A stretch of DNA of 64,000 nt from Micrococcus lacusdianchii. Lineage in GTDB: Bacteria; Actinomycetota; Actinomycetes; Actinomycetales; Micrococcaceae. The stretch lies in the NCBI RefSeq assembly GCF_023155805.1, contig NZ_JAKNUW010000002.1:87080-151079 (forward strand). The letters are read 5' to 3'. Shown in pieces: positions 30,208 through 38,987 of the stretch (the first letter of the stretch is position 1; each line of letters opens with the position of its first letter). The position numbers and the translations under genes are program-made. Below the pieces are notes generated by a model. That model did not search any database. It saw only the letters and a list, made by a program, of their open reading frames with translations, and was not told where the DNA came from.

Positions 30208-31188
30208 GTGTCCGAGCCCTCCCCCGCCGCCTCCGCACCCCTGCCCGACTCCACGGGCCTGCGGCTCATGGCCGTCCACGCGCACCCGGACGACGAGGCC
30301 TCGAAGGGCGCCGCCATGATGGCCGCCTACGCCGCTGCCGGGGCCGAGGTCCTGGTGGTCACGTGCACCGGCGGCGAGGCCGGCTCGCTTCTGAATCCGT
30401 CGTTCGCCGACCTGGTCCGGGCCGAGCGGGACATCACCGCCGTCCGCCGGGAGGAGATGGCCCGCGCCGCCCAGGCGCTGGGCGTGCAGCAGGTGTGGCT
30501 GGGCTTCCTGGACTCGGGCCTGCCCGAGGGCGACCCCCTGCCGGCCCTGCCCGATCACTGCTTCGCCCAGCTGCCCCTGCAGACCGCGGCGGCCCCCCTG
30601 GTGGCGCTCGTCCGACGGTTCCGGCCCCACGTGCTCATCTCCTATGACGAGGCCGGCGGCTACCCGCACCCGGACCACATCCAGGCCCACCACGTCACCC
30701 TCGAGGCGTGGCGCCGAGCCGGCGACGCGGACGCCTACCCGGGCACGGGGGAGCCCTGGGAGATCAGCAAGCTCTACTACGACCGGGCGTTCAACCCGGA
30801 CAAGTTCCGCGCCCTGCACGAAGGGTTCCTGGCCCTGGGCCAGGAGTCGCCGTTCGAGGCCCGGCTGACCATGTACGCCCGCATGGACGCCATGCGGGAG
30901 GTGCTGCGCCGACGCGATGCCGGCGAGGACATCTCGGATCCGGAGCACCTGCCCCCGTTCGTGCCCCCGCACCACGAGGTCACCACCCAGGTCCCCGTGG
31001 CTGACTTCCTCGACGAGCGGGACGCCGCCCTGCGTGCGCACGCCACGCAGGTGGACCCGGACGGCCCGTTCTTCGCCGCGCCCAACGACCTGCTGCGCAC
31101 CACGTGGCCGTGGGAGGACTACGCGCTGATCGAGTCGCGGGTGCTCGCGCCGACCCCCGAGGACGACCTGTTCAACGGGCTGCGGTGA
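30208..31188 (+). CDS. mca: mycothiol S-conjugate amidase
   Basis: Cleaves mycothiol conjugates of electrophiles and drugs, releasing mercapturic acids for export; a detoxification enzyme specific to mycothiol-using actinobacteria. The 326-residue protein has the zinc motif A-H26-P-D-D-E and a second G-Y-P-H-P-D-H motif of the LmbE-type deacetylase fold. The related MshB has a similar core; the greA-side context and C-terminal region favour Mca. GTG 30208 follows GGAAGGA. Confidence 0.9.
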   Translation: MSEPSPAASAPLPDSTGLRLMAVHAHPDDEASKGAAMMAAYAAAGAEVLVVTCTGGEAGSLLNPSFADLVRAERDITAVRREEMARAAQALGVQQVWLGFLDSGLPEGDPLPALPDHCFAQLPLQTAAAPLVALVRRFRPHVLISYDEAGGYPHPDHIQAHHVTLEAWRRAGDADAYPGTGEPWEISKLYYDRAFNPDKFRALHEGFLALGQESPFEARLTMYARMDAMREVLRRRDAGEDISDPEHLPPFVPPHHEVTTQVPVADFLDERDAALRAHATQVDPDGPFFAAPNDLLRTTWPWEDYALIESRVLAPTPEDDLFNGLR

Positions 31189-31228
31189 TCCTCCCCGGCG
31201 TGGACTGAGCGCAGCCGGGCCACGCCGG

Positions 31229-31234
31229 TAGGAT
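31229..31234 (+). promoter_or_regulatory. -10 element of the small membrane protein gene
   Basis: TAGGAT ends 8 bases before the GTG at 31243. Confidence 0.5.
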
Positions 31235-31242
31235 CGGACGTC

Positions 31243-31647
31243 GTGATGCTCCTGAACCCCCTCGCCCTGCCCTCCGCGCTCGCGGCCGCCGTGTCCGCCG
31301 CCCCCGCGCCCGCGGTGCCCGAGCCCACGCTGAAGCCGGGTCTGACCGAGGCGGACATCACCCCGGGCATCGAGGGCTTCCTCTTCACCGCCCTCATGGT
31401 GGCCATGGCCATCCTGGTGATCCGGCTCATGGTGCGCTCCGTGCGCCGGGTGCAGCAGCGCTCCCCGGAGGCCGAGGCCATGCTCGTGGAGCGCCACCAG
31501 GGGCACCTGCCGGCGCAGGTCCGTGCCGGCGGCGAGCCGCTGGACAGCGACGCCGAAGACCGTCTCAGGCGCCTGCAGCGCACGTACCCCGGCTACCTCC
31601 AGGACCCCACCCCCGAGCCCGAGGCCCCGGACACCGGCCGCGACTGA
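31243..31647 (+). CDS. hypothetical small membrane protein downstream of mca
   Basis: A 134-residue protein. After an Ala/Pro-rich N-terminus of about 40 residues, which could include a weak first hydrophobic segment (6-25), it has a clear membrane helix at 46-64 and a basic, charged tail with a Y-P-G-Y-L-Q-D motif. A gene of similar size follows mca in mycobacteria, so it is probably conserved. Function unknown. GTG 31243 and ATG 31246 are both possible; the promoter spacing favours 31243. Confidence 0.72.
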   Translation: MMLLNPLALPSALAAAVSAAPAPAVPEPTLKPGLTEADITPGIEGFLFTALMVAMAILVIRLMVRSVRRVQQRSPEAEAMLVERHQGHLPAQVRAGGEPLDSDAEDRLRRLQRTYPGYLQDPTPEPEAPDTGRD

Positions 31648-31675
31648 GGGCGGCCGCGCGTCGTTCCGGCCCGGG

Positions 31676-32392
31676 TCAGCGGGCCAGGTAGGCCAGGAAC
31701 ACCGCGATGCAGTGGCACACGAACCCGCCCACGGTGAACACGTGGAAGAGCTCGTGGAAGCCGAACCACTCACGGTGGATCGTGGGCGCCTTGAGGGCGT
31801 AGAACACGGCGCCCACGATGTACGCGGCGCCGCCGGCGCAGATCAGCACGGCCGCCGGGACGTGCGCGGCGAAGAAGTCGCCCAGGTACAGCAGGGCCGC
31901 CAGGCCCAGGGCCACGTACACGGGGGTGTAGAGCCAGCGCGGGGCGTCCGTCCACAGCAGCCGGAACGCCACCCCGAGGAGCGCCCCCACCCACACCACG
32001 GTGAGCAGGGTCATGCCCTTGTCCCGGGGCAGGAGCGCGAGGGCGAGGGGCGTGTAGGTGCCCGCGATCACGAGCATGATGTTGGTGTGGTCCAGGCGCT
32101 TGAGCACCCGGGAGACCGATTCGTTCCACTGCACCAGGTGGTAGGTGGCCGAGACGCCGAACAGCAGCATCCCCGTGACGGTGTAGACCACGGCGGCCCA
32201 CCGCAGCGTGGTGGTGGGCGCCAGGACGATCAGCACGATCCCCGCCGCGAGCACCAGGGGTGCCATGACGGCGTGGACCCAGCCGCGCAGCCGCGGCTTG
32301 TACAGGGGGTGGTCGGGGTCCCGGACGCGTTCGATGCGCCAGCGCAGGGGCTGGTCGGTCCGGTTCGTCGGCGCGTGGTCGGAGAGTGGCAT
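31676..32392 (-). CDS. trhA: PAQR/TrhA family (hemolysin III) membrane protein
   Basis: Seven-helix membrane protein of the PAQR family; bacterial members adjust membrane fluidity. The 238-residue protein has conserved metal-site residues: S-A-T-Y-H-L near the end of helix 2, D-H-T-N-I in helix 3, and H-E-L-F-H-V-F with a final H-C in the last helices. The old name hemolysin III is misleading. It is divergent from uppS and convergent with the gene after mca. Confidence 0.9.
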   Translation of the reverse strand: MPLSDHAPTNRTDQPLRWRIERVRDPDHPLYKPRLRGWVHAVMAPLVLAAGIVLIVLAPTTTLRWAAVVYTVTGMLLFGVSATYHLVQWNESVSRVLKRLDHTNIMLVIAGTYTPLALALLPRDKGMTLLTVVWVGALLGVAFRLLWTDAPRWLYTPVYVALGLAALLYLGDFFAAHVPAAVLICAGGAAYIVGAVFYALKAPTIHREWFGFHELFHVFTVGGFVCHCIAVFLAYLAR

Positions 32393-32427
32393 GCCCCCAT
32401 TCTCGCCGATGGGCGGAGGCGGCCGCG

Positions 32428-32433
32428 TATCCT
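32428..32433 (+). promoter_or_regulatory. -10 element of uppS
   Basis: TATCCT, giving a leader of about 30 bases before the GTG at 32470. Confidence 0.4.
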
Positions 32434-32469
32434 GATCACCCCGGCCCCACCTGGAGAGCGAGGTGCCCC

Positions 32470-33243
32470 GTGCGTCGACCCGAGGCGTTCTACCGCCTGT
32501 ACGAGCGTCGGCTCGCGCGCCGCCTGGACCCCGAGCGCCTCCCGCACCACGTGGGCGTGCTGGTGGACGGGAACCGACGCTGGGCGCGCGCGTTCGGCGC
32601 CACCACGGAGGAGGGCCACCGGGCCGGAGCGGAGCGCATCCTGGACTTCATCGGCTGGTGCGACGAGGTCGGGGTGCCCGTGGTGACGCTCTACATGCTC
32701 TCCACGGAGAACCTGGCCCGGCCGGCGGCCGAGCTCGCACCGCTGCTGGAGATCATCATGACCACGGCCGAGCGGCTCGCCGAGCCGCGGGAGGACCGTG
32801 CGCCCGTGCGCGTGCAGCCCGTGGGCGCCGTCGACCTCCTGCCCCCGCGCATGGCCCGGTGCCTGCGCGACGTGGCCGAGCTGACCCGGCAGAACACCGG
32901 GGTGCACGTCAACGTGGCCGTGGGCTACGGGGGGCGGCTGGAGATCGTGGACGCCGTCCGGGAGCTGCTGCGGGAGGTGGACGCTGCCGGCACGAGCGCC
33001 GGGGACGTGGCCGACGCCCTGACCGTGGACGCCATCTCGGACCGGCTCTACACGCGCGGCCAGCCGGACCCGGACCTGGTGATCCGCACCTCCGGCGAGC
33101 AACGGCTCTCCGGGTTCCTCACCTGGCAGTCCGCATACTCCGAGTTCTACTTCTGCGAGGCCATGTGGCCCGCCTTCCGCCGCACGGACTTCCTCCGGGC
33201 GCTGCGGGACTACGGCCGCCGGCAGCGCCGCTTCGGGGCCTGA
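32470..33243 (+). CDS. uppS: isoprenyl transferase (cis-prenyl diphosphate synthase)
   Basis: Adds isopentenyl units in cis to make short- or long-chain Z-prenyl diphosphates, precursors of the undecaprenyl carrier for envelope synthesis. The 257-residue protein has H-V-G-V-L-V-D33-G-N-R-R-W-A-R, L-Y-M-L-S-T-E-N, and the C-terminal D-L-V-I-R-T-S-G-E motif. A V-L-V-D in place of the common I-M-D resembles the mycobacterial Z-FPP synthase group next to hemolysin III, so the product chain could be short. Start GTG 32470. Confidence 0.9.
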   Translation: MRRPEAFYRLYERRLARRLDPERLPHHVGVLVDGNRRWARAFGATTEEGHRAGAERILDFIGWCDEVGVPVVTLYMLSTENLARPAAELAPLLEIIMTTAERLAEPREDRAPVRVQPVGAVDLLPPRMARCLRDVAELTRQNTGVHVNVAVGYGGRLEIVDAVRELLREVDAAGTSAGDVADALTVDAISDRLYTRGQPDPDLVIRTSGEQRLSGFLTWQSAYSEFYFCEAMWPAFRRTDFLRALRDYGRRQRRFGA

Positions 33244-33274
33244 GCGCCGCCCGGGACGGGGGCGCGGACTCGGG

Positions 33275-33931
33275 TCAGAGCGCGGGCAGGAGACGACGCG
33301 CGGCCCGGTCCGCCCGCCCCCAGGCCAGGGCCAGGAGAACCCCGGCCGCGGCGCCGGAGAGGTGGCCGGTCCAGGAGACGCCGGGCTGGGGGAGCAGGCC
33401 GATCAGGGACGAGCCGAGGTAGGTCACCGCCACCACCAGGGAGACGGCCACCGCGAGCAGGCGTCGGGCCACAGCCCCGTACACGAGCAGGAACGCCGTG
33501 AGGGCGTAGACGATCCCCGAGGCGCCGATGTGCACCCCGGGCGTGCCGATCAGCCACGTGAACACCCCGGAGAGCAGCCAGGCGGCCCCGAGCAGGGCGA
33601 GGGGGCGGCGGGAGACGAGCGCCGCCGTCGGGCCCAGCACCAGCAGGGCCGTGGTGTTGCCGATCAGGTGGCGCCAGCCGCCGTGGAGCAGCGGGGAGAA
33701 CAGGATCCCGTCCAGGCCCGCGGCGCTGCGCGGGACGAGCCCGAGCCCGCCGATCAGCGGGCGACCGGCCACGATCGCCACCAGGAACATCGCCCACATG
33801 AGCGCCACCAGGAGCGCGGTGGGGGCGACGGCCCGCAGCAGCCCACGGCCGGCGCGGTCCGCGAGCGTGTCCATGGGGCGGGGCCGGCCCGCGGTGAGGC
33901 CGGTCTCCCGGTGCGGCGGGGTCAGGGACAT
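33275..33931 (-). CDS. rhomboid family intramembrane serine protease
   Basis: Cleaves transmembrane proteins within the membrane. The 218-residue protein has six helices, the nucleophile S138 in G-A-S-G, the partner H190 in helix 6, and the oxyanion motif H88-x-x-x-N92. All catalytic residues are present, so it should be active. Substrates unknown. Convergent with uppS. Confidence 0.9.
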   Translation of the reverse strand: MSLTPPHRETGLTAGRPRPMDTLADRAGRGLLRAVAPTALLVALMWAMFLVAIVAGRPLIGGLGLVPRSAAGLDGILFSPLLHGGWRHLIGNTTALLVLGPTAALVSRRPLALLGAAWLLSGVFTWLIGTPGVHIGASGIVYALTAFLLVYGAVARRLLAVAVSLVVAVTYLGSSLIGLLPQPGVSWTGHLSGAAAGVLLALAWGRADRAARRLLPAL

Positions 33932-34135
33932 GGCGGGCTCCTGGGCGGGGTGCGGGGGTCGCGGCCAGTCTAGGACGCGGCCGGGGTCATCGTCCGGAGG
34001 AGGCGATCCGTCGGCCCGGTGCCCGAGGGCTTCACCCGCCGTTCACGGGGCGCTCCCCGGGCGGTCCAGGGGACCCGCCTAGCGTGGGTCGGGAGCGGGC
34101 GGCCCCGCCCGTGGGTGCTCAGCGAGGAGGATGGC

Positions 34136-35596
34136 ATGACGACGACGGCGACGGGTCCGCAGGACGATGCGGTGCGCGAAGGTGCGGCGCGAGACGGGGC
34201 GGTGTCCGGTGCGACGGAGCCGAGCGGGGCCGGGCGGGCCTGCGGCCGACGGACCTACGTGGTGGACACCTCCGTGCTCCTCTCGGACCCCCGGGCGCCG
34301 CTGCACTTCGCCGAGCACGAGGTGGTCCTGCCGCTCGTGGTGGTGACCGAGCTGGAGGCCAAGCGCGCGGACCCGGACCTGGGGCACACCGCGCGGGCCG
34401 CGCTGCGCCTGCTGGACGAGCTGCGCCGTCGCCACGGCCACCTCGACCGGCCCGTCCCGCTCACCGCTGAAGGCGGCACCCTGCGGGTGGAGCTGAACCA
34501 TGTCTCCACGGACGTGCTGCCCTCGGGGATACGGGGCACGGACAACGACTCACGGATCCTGGCGGTCGCGGCCGCGCTCGCGGAGGAGGGGGCAGACGTC
34601 ACCGTGGTGTCCAAGGACCTGCCGATGCGTGTGAAGGCCGCCGCGATCGGACTGGCCGCGGACGAGTACCGCCACGAGCTGGTGCGGGACTCCGGGTGGC
34701 GCGGCCTGGTGCCCGTGGCCGTGGAGGACGCCTGGCTGGACGGACTGTACGAGGACGGCCAGGCCCCCCTGGCCGGGCTGCCGCTCCAGGACGTCGCCGG
34801 GTCCGGCATCGAGGTCGGCCCCGGCGATCCGGTGCCGACGGCAGAGCGGCTGCCCGTCAACACGGGGCTGCGCCTGACGTCCTCCCGCGGGGCCGGTCTG
34901 GCCCGCGTGCGGGAGGGCGGTGTGGCGCGGATCGTCCGCGGGGACCAGGAGGTGTTCGGCCTGCACGGGCGGTCCGCGGCCCAGCGGCTGGCCGTGGACC
35001 TGCTGCTGGACCCGAGCGTCGGGATCGTGTCCCTGGGCGGGCGCGCCGGCACAGGCAAGTCGGCGCTCGCGCTGTGCGCGGGCCTGGAGGCGGTGATGGA
35101 GCGGCGGGAGCATCGGAAGGTGGTGGTGTTCCGGCCGCTGTACGCGGTGGGCGGGCAGGACCTCGGGTACCTGCCGGGCGGCGAGGGGGAGAAGATGGGC
35201 CCCTGGGCGCAGGCGGTCTTCGACACGCTGGGCTCGATCGTGTCCGCGTCCGTCATCGACGAGGTCGTGGACCGCGGCATGCTCGAGGTGCTCCCGCTCA
35301 CCCACATCCGCGGCCGCTCCCTGCACGACGCGTGGGTGATCGTGGACGAGGCGCAGTCGCTCGAGCGGACCGTGCTGCTGACGGCGCTCTCCCGCATCGG
35401 ACGGAACTCGAAGGTCGTCCTGACCCACGATGTGGCCCAGCGGGACAACCTGCGGGTGGGGCGGCACGACGGCGTCGCGGCCGTGGTGGAGCGGCTCAAG
35501 GGGCATCCGCTGTTCGGGCACGTGACCCTGACGCGGCCGGAGCGCTCGCCGATCGCCGGGCTGGTCACCGAGCTCCTGGAGGACGGCGGGGCCTGA
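34136..35596 (+). CDS. PhoH family protein with N-terminal PIN domain
   Basis: PhoH2-type protein, a PIN ribonuclease joined to a PhoH ATPase/helicase; the mycobacterial relative unwinds and cuts RNA. In the 486-residue protein the PIN domain starts at Y-V-V-D44-T-S-V-L-L and includes T-E-L-E and G-T-D-N-D-S-R acidic positions. The ATPase has Walker [10 protein letters not shown] near residue 302 and Walker B V-I-V-D-E-A-Q near 401. ATG 34136 is preceded by GAGGAGG; the 30 residues before the PIN domain are low complexity. I see no separate antitoxin gene in front of it. Confidence 0.92.
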   Translation: MTTTATGPQDDAVREGAARDGAVSGATEPSGAGRACGRRTYVVDTSVLLSDPRAPLHFAEHEVVLPLVVVTELEAKRADPDLGHTARAALRLLDELRRRHGHLDRPVPLTAEGGTLRVELNHVSTDVLPSGIRGTDNDSRILAVAAALAEEGADVTVVSKDLPMRVKAAAIGLAADEYRHELVRDSGWRGLVPVAVEDAWLDGLYEDGQAPLAGLPLQDVAGSGIEVGPGDPVPTAERLPVNTGLRLTSSRGAGLARVREGGVARIVRGDQEVFGLHGRSAAQRLAVDLLLDPSVGIVSLGGRAGTGKSALALCAGLEAVMERREHRKVVVFRPLYAVGGQDLGYLPGGEGEKMGPWAQAVFDTLGSIVSASVIDEVVDRGMLEVLPLTHIRGRSLHDAWVIVDEAQSLERTVLLTALSRIGRNSKVVLTHDVAQRDNLRVGRHDGVAAVVERLKGHPLFGHVTLTRPERSPIAGLVTELLEDGGA

Positions 35597-35705
35597 GACG
35601 GGAGGCCCGTGGTCCCGACGGAAGGATCGTCCTGGGCGGGGTGGACGGTCCGACGAATCCGCCCCGGCGCCGTCGTGGAGCCGACGCGTCCGGTTCGAGG
35701 TGACG

Positions 35706-35864
35706 GGGAAAGAGAAGGGGGGCCGCTGCGAACAGCGGCCCCCGGCGGGGGTGCTCGGCCCCGCGGAGGGGGTTGGGGGCCGAGGAAGCCCGCGTCCATG
35801 GCCCCTTGAAACGGGATCGAGGCCATGGGTCTATGGATCGGCTCTACTCACACGAGTGGCCGAT
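35706..35864 (-). ncRNA. candidate small RNA of four hairpins
   Basis: Intergenic, in the 399-base gap between phoH and the prepilin peptidase gene. A minus-strand promoter is visible: TTGCAT (35894-35899), 17-base spacer, TAGACT (35871-35876). From the predicted start at about 35864 four hairpins follow in order: 35864-35837, 35828-35796, 35784-35754 and 35743-35718. The last has an 11-bp stem with a TTCG loop and a pyrimidine tail with six T in nine bases, a good intrinsic terminator for this strand. It does not match SRP RNA, tmRNA, RNase P or a riboswitch that I know. No ribosome binding site or open frame of note. Confidence 0.5.
35718..35743 (-). terminator. intrinsic terminator of the candidate small RNA
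   Basis: An 11-bp perfect stem with a 4-base loop. The T-rich side is on the minus strand, so its main direction is minus; it may also stop phoH transcripts on the plus strand. Confidence 0.7.
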
Positions 35865-35983
35865 GTGGGGAGTCTACTCCTTGGTTGCGGACCATGCAAC
35901 TGCACCTTTGATGGGTGGCCATGGGGGATGGTGCTGTGATAAACGGCTGTGGATTGGTGCTGCGCGGCCGGCGTGCGGCTGCC

Positions 35984-35989
35984 TAGCCT
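35984..35989 (+). promoter_or_regulatory. -10 element of the prepilin peptidase gene
   Basis: TAGCCT ends 6 bases before the ATG at 35996; no ribosome binding site. Confidence 0.5.
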
Positions 35990-35995
35990 GGGCCT

Positions 35996-36499
35996 ATGAT
36001 GTGGTGGCAGGGGGCGTGGCAGGCGGGCGCGTGGGGCACGCTGGCGCTGTGGGGCGTGGGGCTGGTCTGGTTCGCCGCGTGCACCGCGGTGCTGGTACGG
36101 ACGGACCTGCGGGAGCATCGGCTGCCGAACCGGTGGACGCTGCGGCTGTGGGCCGGCGGGCTGGCGGCCATGGGTGGGGGAGCGGTGCTGGCGGGCCGAT
36201 GGGACGTGCTGGGCTCCGTGCTGCTCGGCGGCCTCGGCTACGCGGCGGCGATGCTGGTCCTGCACGTGCTCAGCCGGGGTGGGCTCGGCATGGGTGACGT
36301 GAAGTTCGCCGGCGGGCTCGGCTCCTATGCCGGCGTGGCGGGGCTGGACGCGGCGGTGGCCGCGGGCGTGCTGGCCATCCTGCTGGGCGGGCTGACCGCC
36401 CTGGTGCTGCTCGTCCTCCACCGGGCGACGCGGGCCACCGCCCTGCCCTTCGGCCCGGCGATGGTGGCGGGGGCGGCCGTGGCTCTGGCCATCGGGTGA
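35996..36499 (+). CDS. A24 family prepilin peptidase (minimal form)
   Basis: Aspartic protease that would cut leader peptides from type IV or Tad-type pilins at the membrane. The 167-residue protein holds only the peptidase core: D37 in R-T-D-L-R and D101 in G-M-G-D-V-K, both catalytic positions, among about six helices. The N-terminal methyltransferase domain of full-length PilD is absent, as in TadV/CpaA forms. No pilus gene lies in this window, so its substrates must be encoded elsewhere. Confidence 0.85.
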   Translation: MMWWQGAWQAGAWGTLALWGVGLVWFAACTAVLVRTDLREHRLPNRWTLRLWAGGLAAMGGGAVLAGRWDVLGSVLLGGLGYAAAMLVLHVLSRGGLGMGDVKFAGGLGSYAGVAGLDAAVAAGVLAILLGGLTALVLLVLHRATRATALPFGPAMVAGAAVALAIG

Positions 36500-36508
36500 T
36501 GTGGGCGG

Positions 36509-36540
36509 GCGGGCCGGCCTCCCACAGGAGGACGGCCCGC
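36509..36540. terminator. bidirectional terminator between prepilin peptidase gene and fumC
   Basis: An 8-bp stem (36509-36516 with 36533-36540) continued by an inner CCTCC/GGAGG stem. Confidence 0.7.
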
Positions 36541-36583
36541 CGTCGTCGGCAGTGCCGGCGGCCGCGTCAGGCGCGGCCGGGAG

Positions 36584-38005
36584 TCACTCGCCCGGGTGCG
36601 TCATGGACATGGTGTCCAGCGCCTTGTCCAGCTGGTCCTCCGTGACCTCGCCGCGCTCCACGTAGCCGAGGTCCACGACGGCCTCACGCACGGTCATCTT
36701 GTTGGCCACGGAGTGCTTGGCGATCGTCGCGGCGGCCTCGTAGCCGATCACCTTGTTCAGCGGGGTGACGATGGACGGGGAGGCGCCGGCCAGGAAGGTG
36801 CAGCGCTCCTCGTTGGCCTCGATGCCGTCGATCATCTTGTCCGCCATCACCCGGGAGGTGTTGGCCAGCAGGCGGATGGACTCCAGCAGGTTGGCGGCCA
36901 TCACCGGGATGCCCACGTTCAGCTCGAACGCGCCGTTGGTGGAGGACAGGGCCACGGTGGTGTCGTTGCCGATCACCTGGGCGCACACCATGATGGCGGC
37001 CTCACAGATCACCGGGTTCACCTTGCCCGGCATGATCGAGGAGCCCGGCTGCAGGTCCGGGATGGCGATCTCGCCGAGGCCGGTGTTGGGGCCGGAGCCC
37101 ATCCAGCGCAGGTCGTTGTTGATCTTCATGAGCGAGTAGGCCACGTTCCGCAGCTGGCCGGAGGCCTCCACGAGCCCGTCACGGTTGGCCTGGGCCTCGA
37201 AGTGGTCGCGCGCCTCGGTGATCGGCAGGCCGGTCTCCTCGGCGAGCAGCTCGATGACGCGGGCGGAGAAGCCCTTCGGGGTGTTGATGCCGGTGCCCAC
37301 GGCGGTGCCGCCGAGGGGGACCTCGGCCACGCGCGGCAGGGAGGACTGCACGCGCTCGATGCCGTAGCGGACCTGCGCCGCGTAGCCGCCGAACTCCTGG
37401 CCCAGGGTCACCGGGGTGGCGTCCATGAGGTGGGTGCGGCCGGACTTGACGATGCCCTTGAACTCGTGGGCCTTCCGCTCCAGGGACTCCGCCAGGTGCT
37501 CGAACGCCGGGATCAGGTCGTTCACCAGCGCGCCGGTGACCGCCACGTGCACCGAGGTCGGGAACACGTCGTTGGAGGACTGAGAGGCGTTCACGTGGTC
37601 GTTCGGGTGCACCTCCTCCGCAGAGCCCGCGTCCTTGAGGCGGCGGGTGGCGAGCGTGGCGAGGACCTCGTTGGTGTTCATGTTCGAGGACGTGCCGGAG
37701 CCGGTCTGGAACACGTCGATCGGATACTCGCCGTCGTGCTTGCCGGCGATGACCTCGTCCGCTGCGGCCACGATCGCGTCGGCGCGCTCCTGGGAGAGGA
37801 TGCCGAGCTCAGCGTTGGCCTTGGCGGCGGCCTTCTTGATCTGGGCCAGGGCGTGGATGTGGGCCGGCTCGAGGGTCTTGCCCGAGAGGGGGAAGTTCTC
37901 CACGGCACGCTGGGTCTGGGCGCGGTAGAGGGCGTCCGCCGGCACCTTCACCTCGCCCATGGTGTCGTGCTCGATGCGGAACTGCTGATCGTTGTTCTCT
38001 GCCAT
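36584..38005 (-). CDS. fumC: class II fumarate hydratase
   Basis: Iron-independent TCA enzyme that interconverts fumarate and malate, the step after succinate dehydrogenase. The 473-residue protein has the superfamily signature [11 protein letters not shown], the S-S-N-D and T-H-L-M-D-A active-site stretches, and E-x-N near the N-terminus. A TAGGAT hexamer ends 7 bases before ATG 38005; an in-frame ATG at 38014 would overlap it. Confidence 0.96.
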   Translation of the reverse strand: MAENNDQQFRIEHDTMGEVKVPADALYRAQTQRAVENFPLSGKTLEPAHIHALAQIKKAAAKANAELGILSQERADAIVAAADEVIAGKHDGEYPIDVFQTGSGTSSNMNTNEVLATLATRRLKDAGSAEEVHPNDHVNASQSSNDVFPTSVHVAVTGALVNDLIPAFEHLAESLERKAHEFKGIVKSGRTHLMDATPVTLGQEFGGYAAQVRYGIERVQSSLPRVAEVPLGGTAVGTGINTPKGFSARVIELLAEETGLPITEARDHFEAQANRDGLVEASGQLRNVAYSLMKINNDLRWMGSGPNTGLGEIAIPDLQPGSSIMPGKVNPVICEAAIMVCAQVIGNDTTVALSSTNGAFELNVGIPVMAANLLESIRLLANTSRVMADKMIDGIEANEERCTFLAGASPSIVTPLNKVIGYEAAATIAKHSVANKMTVREAVVDLGYVERGEVTEDQLDKALDTMSMTHPGE

Positions 38006-38012
38006 GCGGCTC

Positions 38013-38018
38013 ATCCTA
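38013..38018 (-). promoter_or_regulatory. -10 element of fumC, leaderless type
   Basis: TAGGAT on the minus strand, ending 7 bases before the ATG at 38005. Confidence 0.55.
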
Positions 38019-38099
38019 GGCCGACGGCGGCGGCTCGGCGTCGTCCCGTCGTCGTCCCTCCCGCGCCTCCCCGTGCCCCCAGTGGGGCAGGATGGGGAC

Positions 38100-38726
38100 A
38101 TGAGCGAGACCGCCCCCACCACCCTGCGCTTCCGCGGCCTGACGATCTCCTACGACGACCGGGTGCTCGAGCCCCGGCCGTGGACGCAGGCGCAGTCCGC
38201 GTGGGCGGCGGAGCTGCTCGCCCACGCCGCACCCGGGGCGGTCCTGGAGCTGTGCGCCGGGGCCGGGCAGATCGGCCTCGGCGCGGTCCACGGCACGGAC
38301 CGGCGCCTGGTGATGGTGGACTCCAGCCCCGCCGCCGTCGACGTCGCAGCCGCCAACGCCGCCGCCAACGGCATGGGGGAGCAGGTCGACGTGCGGCTGG
38401 CGCGGATCGAGGAGGCGCTGGCGGAGGGCGAGCGCTTCCCGCTCGTCATCGCGGACCCGCCGTGGGTCCGCTCCACCGAGACGGGCGGGTTCCCCCGGGA
38501 CCCGGTCGCCGCCATCGACGGCGGCGCGGACGGCCTCGACCTCGCCCGCACCTGCGTGGAGGTCATCGACCGCCACCTGGCCGCGGGCGGCTCCGCGCTG
38601 CTGCAGCTGGGGGACGCGGATCAGGCCGAGCGCATCGCCGAGCACGTCCGGGCGCTGCCCGGAGGGCTGAGCCTGACGGAGACGCGCCAGTACGACGGTG
38701 GCGTGGTGGTCCGGCTGCAGCGCTGA
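38100..38726 (+). CDS. class I SAM-dependent methyltransferase
   Basis: The 208-residue protein has the SAM-binding motif E50-L-C-A-G-A-G-Q-I-G, an acidic ribose-binding position (D74) after strand 2, and D119-P-P-W122, the (N/D)-P-P-(Y/W) motif of enzymes that methylate amino groups on bases or glutamine. The substrate (rRNA, DNA or protein) cannot be told. It has no target-recognition domain. Divergent from fumC; the promoter hexamers of the two genes lie within 80 bases. Confidence 0.8.
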   Translation: MSETAPTTLRFRGLTISYDDRVLEPRPWTQAQSAWAAELLAHAAPGAVLELCAGAGQIGLGAVHGTDRRLVMVDSSPAAVDVAAANAAANGMGEQVDVRLARIEEALAEGERFPLVIADPPWVRSTETGGFPRDPVAAIDGGADGLDLARTCVEVIDRHLAAGGSALLQLGDADQAERIAEHVRALPGGLSLTETRQYDGGVVVRLQR

Positions 38727-38774
38727 GCGCCCCCGCGCCCAGGCCCGACGCCGCGCAGGCGCCCGGGCTCAGCG
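38721..38774. terminator. possible terminator between convergent genes
   Basis: An 8-bp inverted repeat (38721-38728 and 38767-38774) that includes parts of both stop regions, with a 38-base GC-rich loop that can pair further. Confidence 0.35.
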
Positions 38775-38987
38775 CCGCTGGGCGCGCTGCACCGCCTTGT
38801 GGTTGCCGTCGCACCACGGCTTGATCGCGGAGGTGCCGCACCGGCAGACCGCGCTCACGGGCCGCCATGTGCGGTGCTCCACCCCGTCCTCGTCCAGCAC
38901 CACGTGATCGCCGCGCAGCAGGATCGGCCCATTCGGGCAGAGGACCACATCCGGGTGGGCGGGGGGCTCGTCCGCGTGGTCCGCCAT
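38769..38987 (-). CDS. CDGSH iron-sulfur domain protein
   Basis: Small protein that binds a redox-active [2Fe-2S] cluster with three Cys and one His, as in mitoNEET. In the 72-residue chain the ligands are C48, C50, C59 and H63 in C-R-C-G-T-S-A-I-K-P-W-C-D-G-N-H. The N-terminal half has the C-P-N-G-P motif common to the bacterial form. Its ATG overlaps the stop of the HO-like gene (TGATG), so both are made from one message. Confidence 0.9.
   Translation of the reverse strand: MADHADEPPAHPDVVLCPNGPILLRGDHVVLDEDGVEHRTWRPVSAVCRCGTSAIKPWCDGNHKAVQRAQRR

Noticed and set aside
34136-35596. PIN-PhoH gene as a toxin-antitoxin module
   Set aside because: The fused protein is the common PhoH2 form; I could see no small antitoxin frame with a ribosome binding site in front of it.
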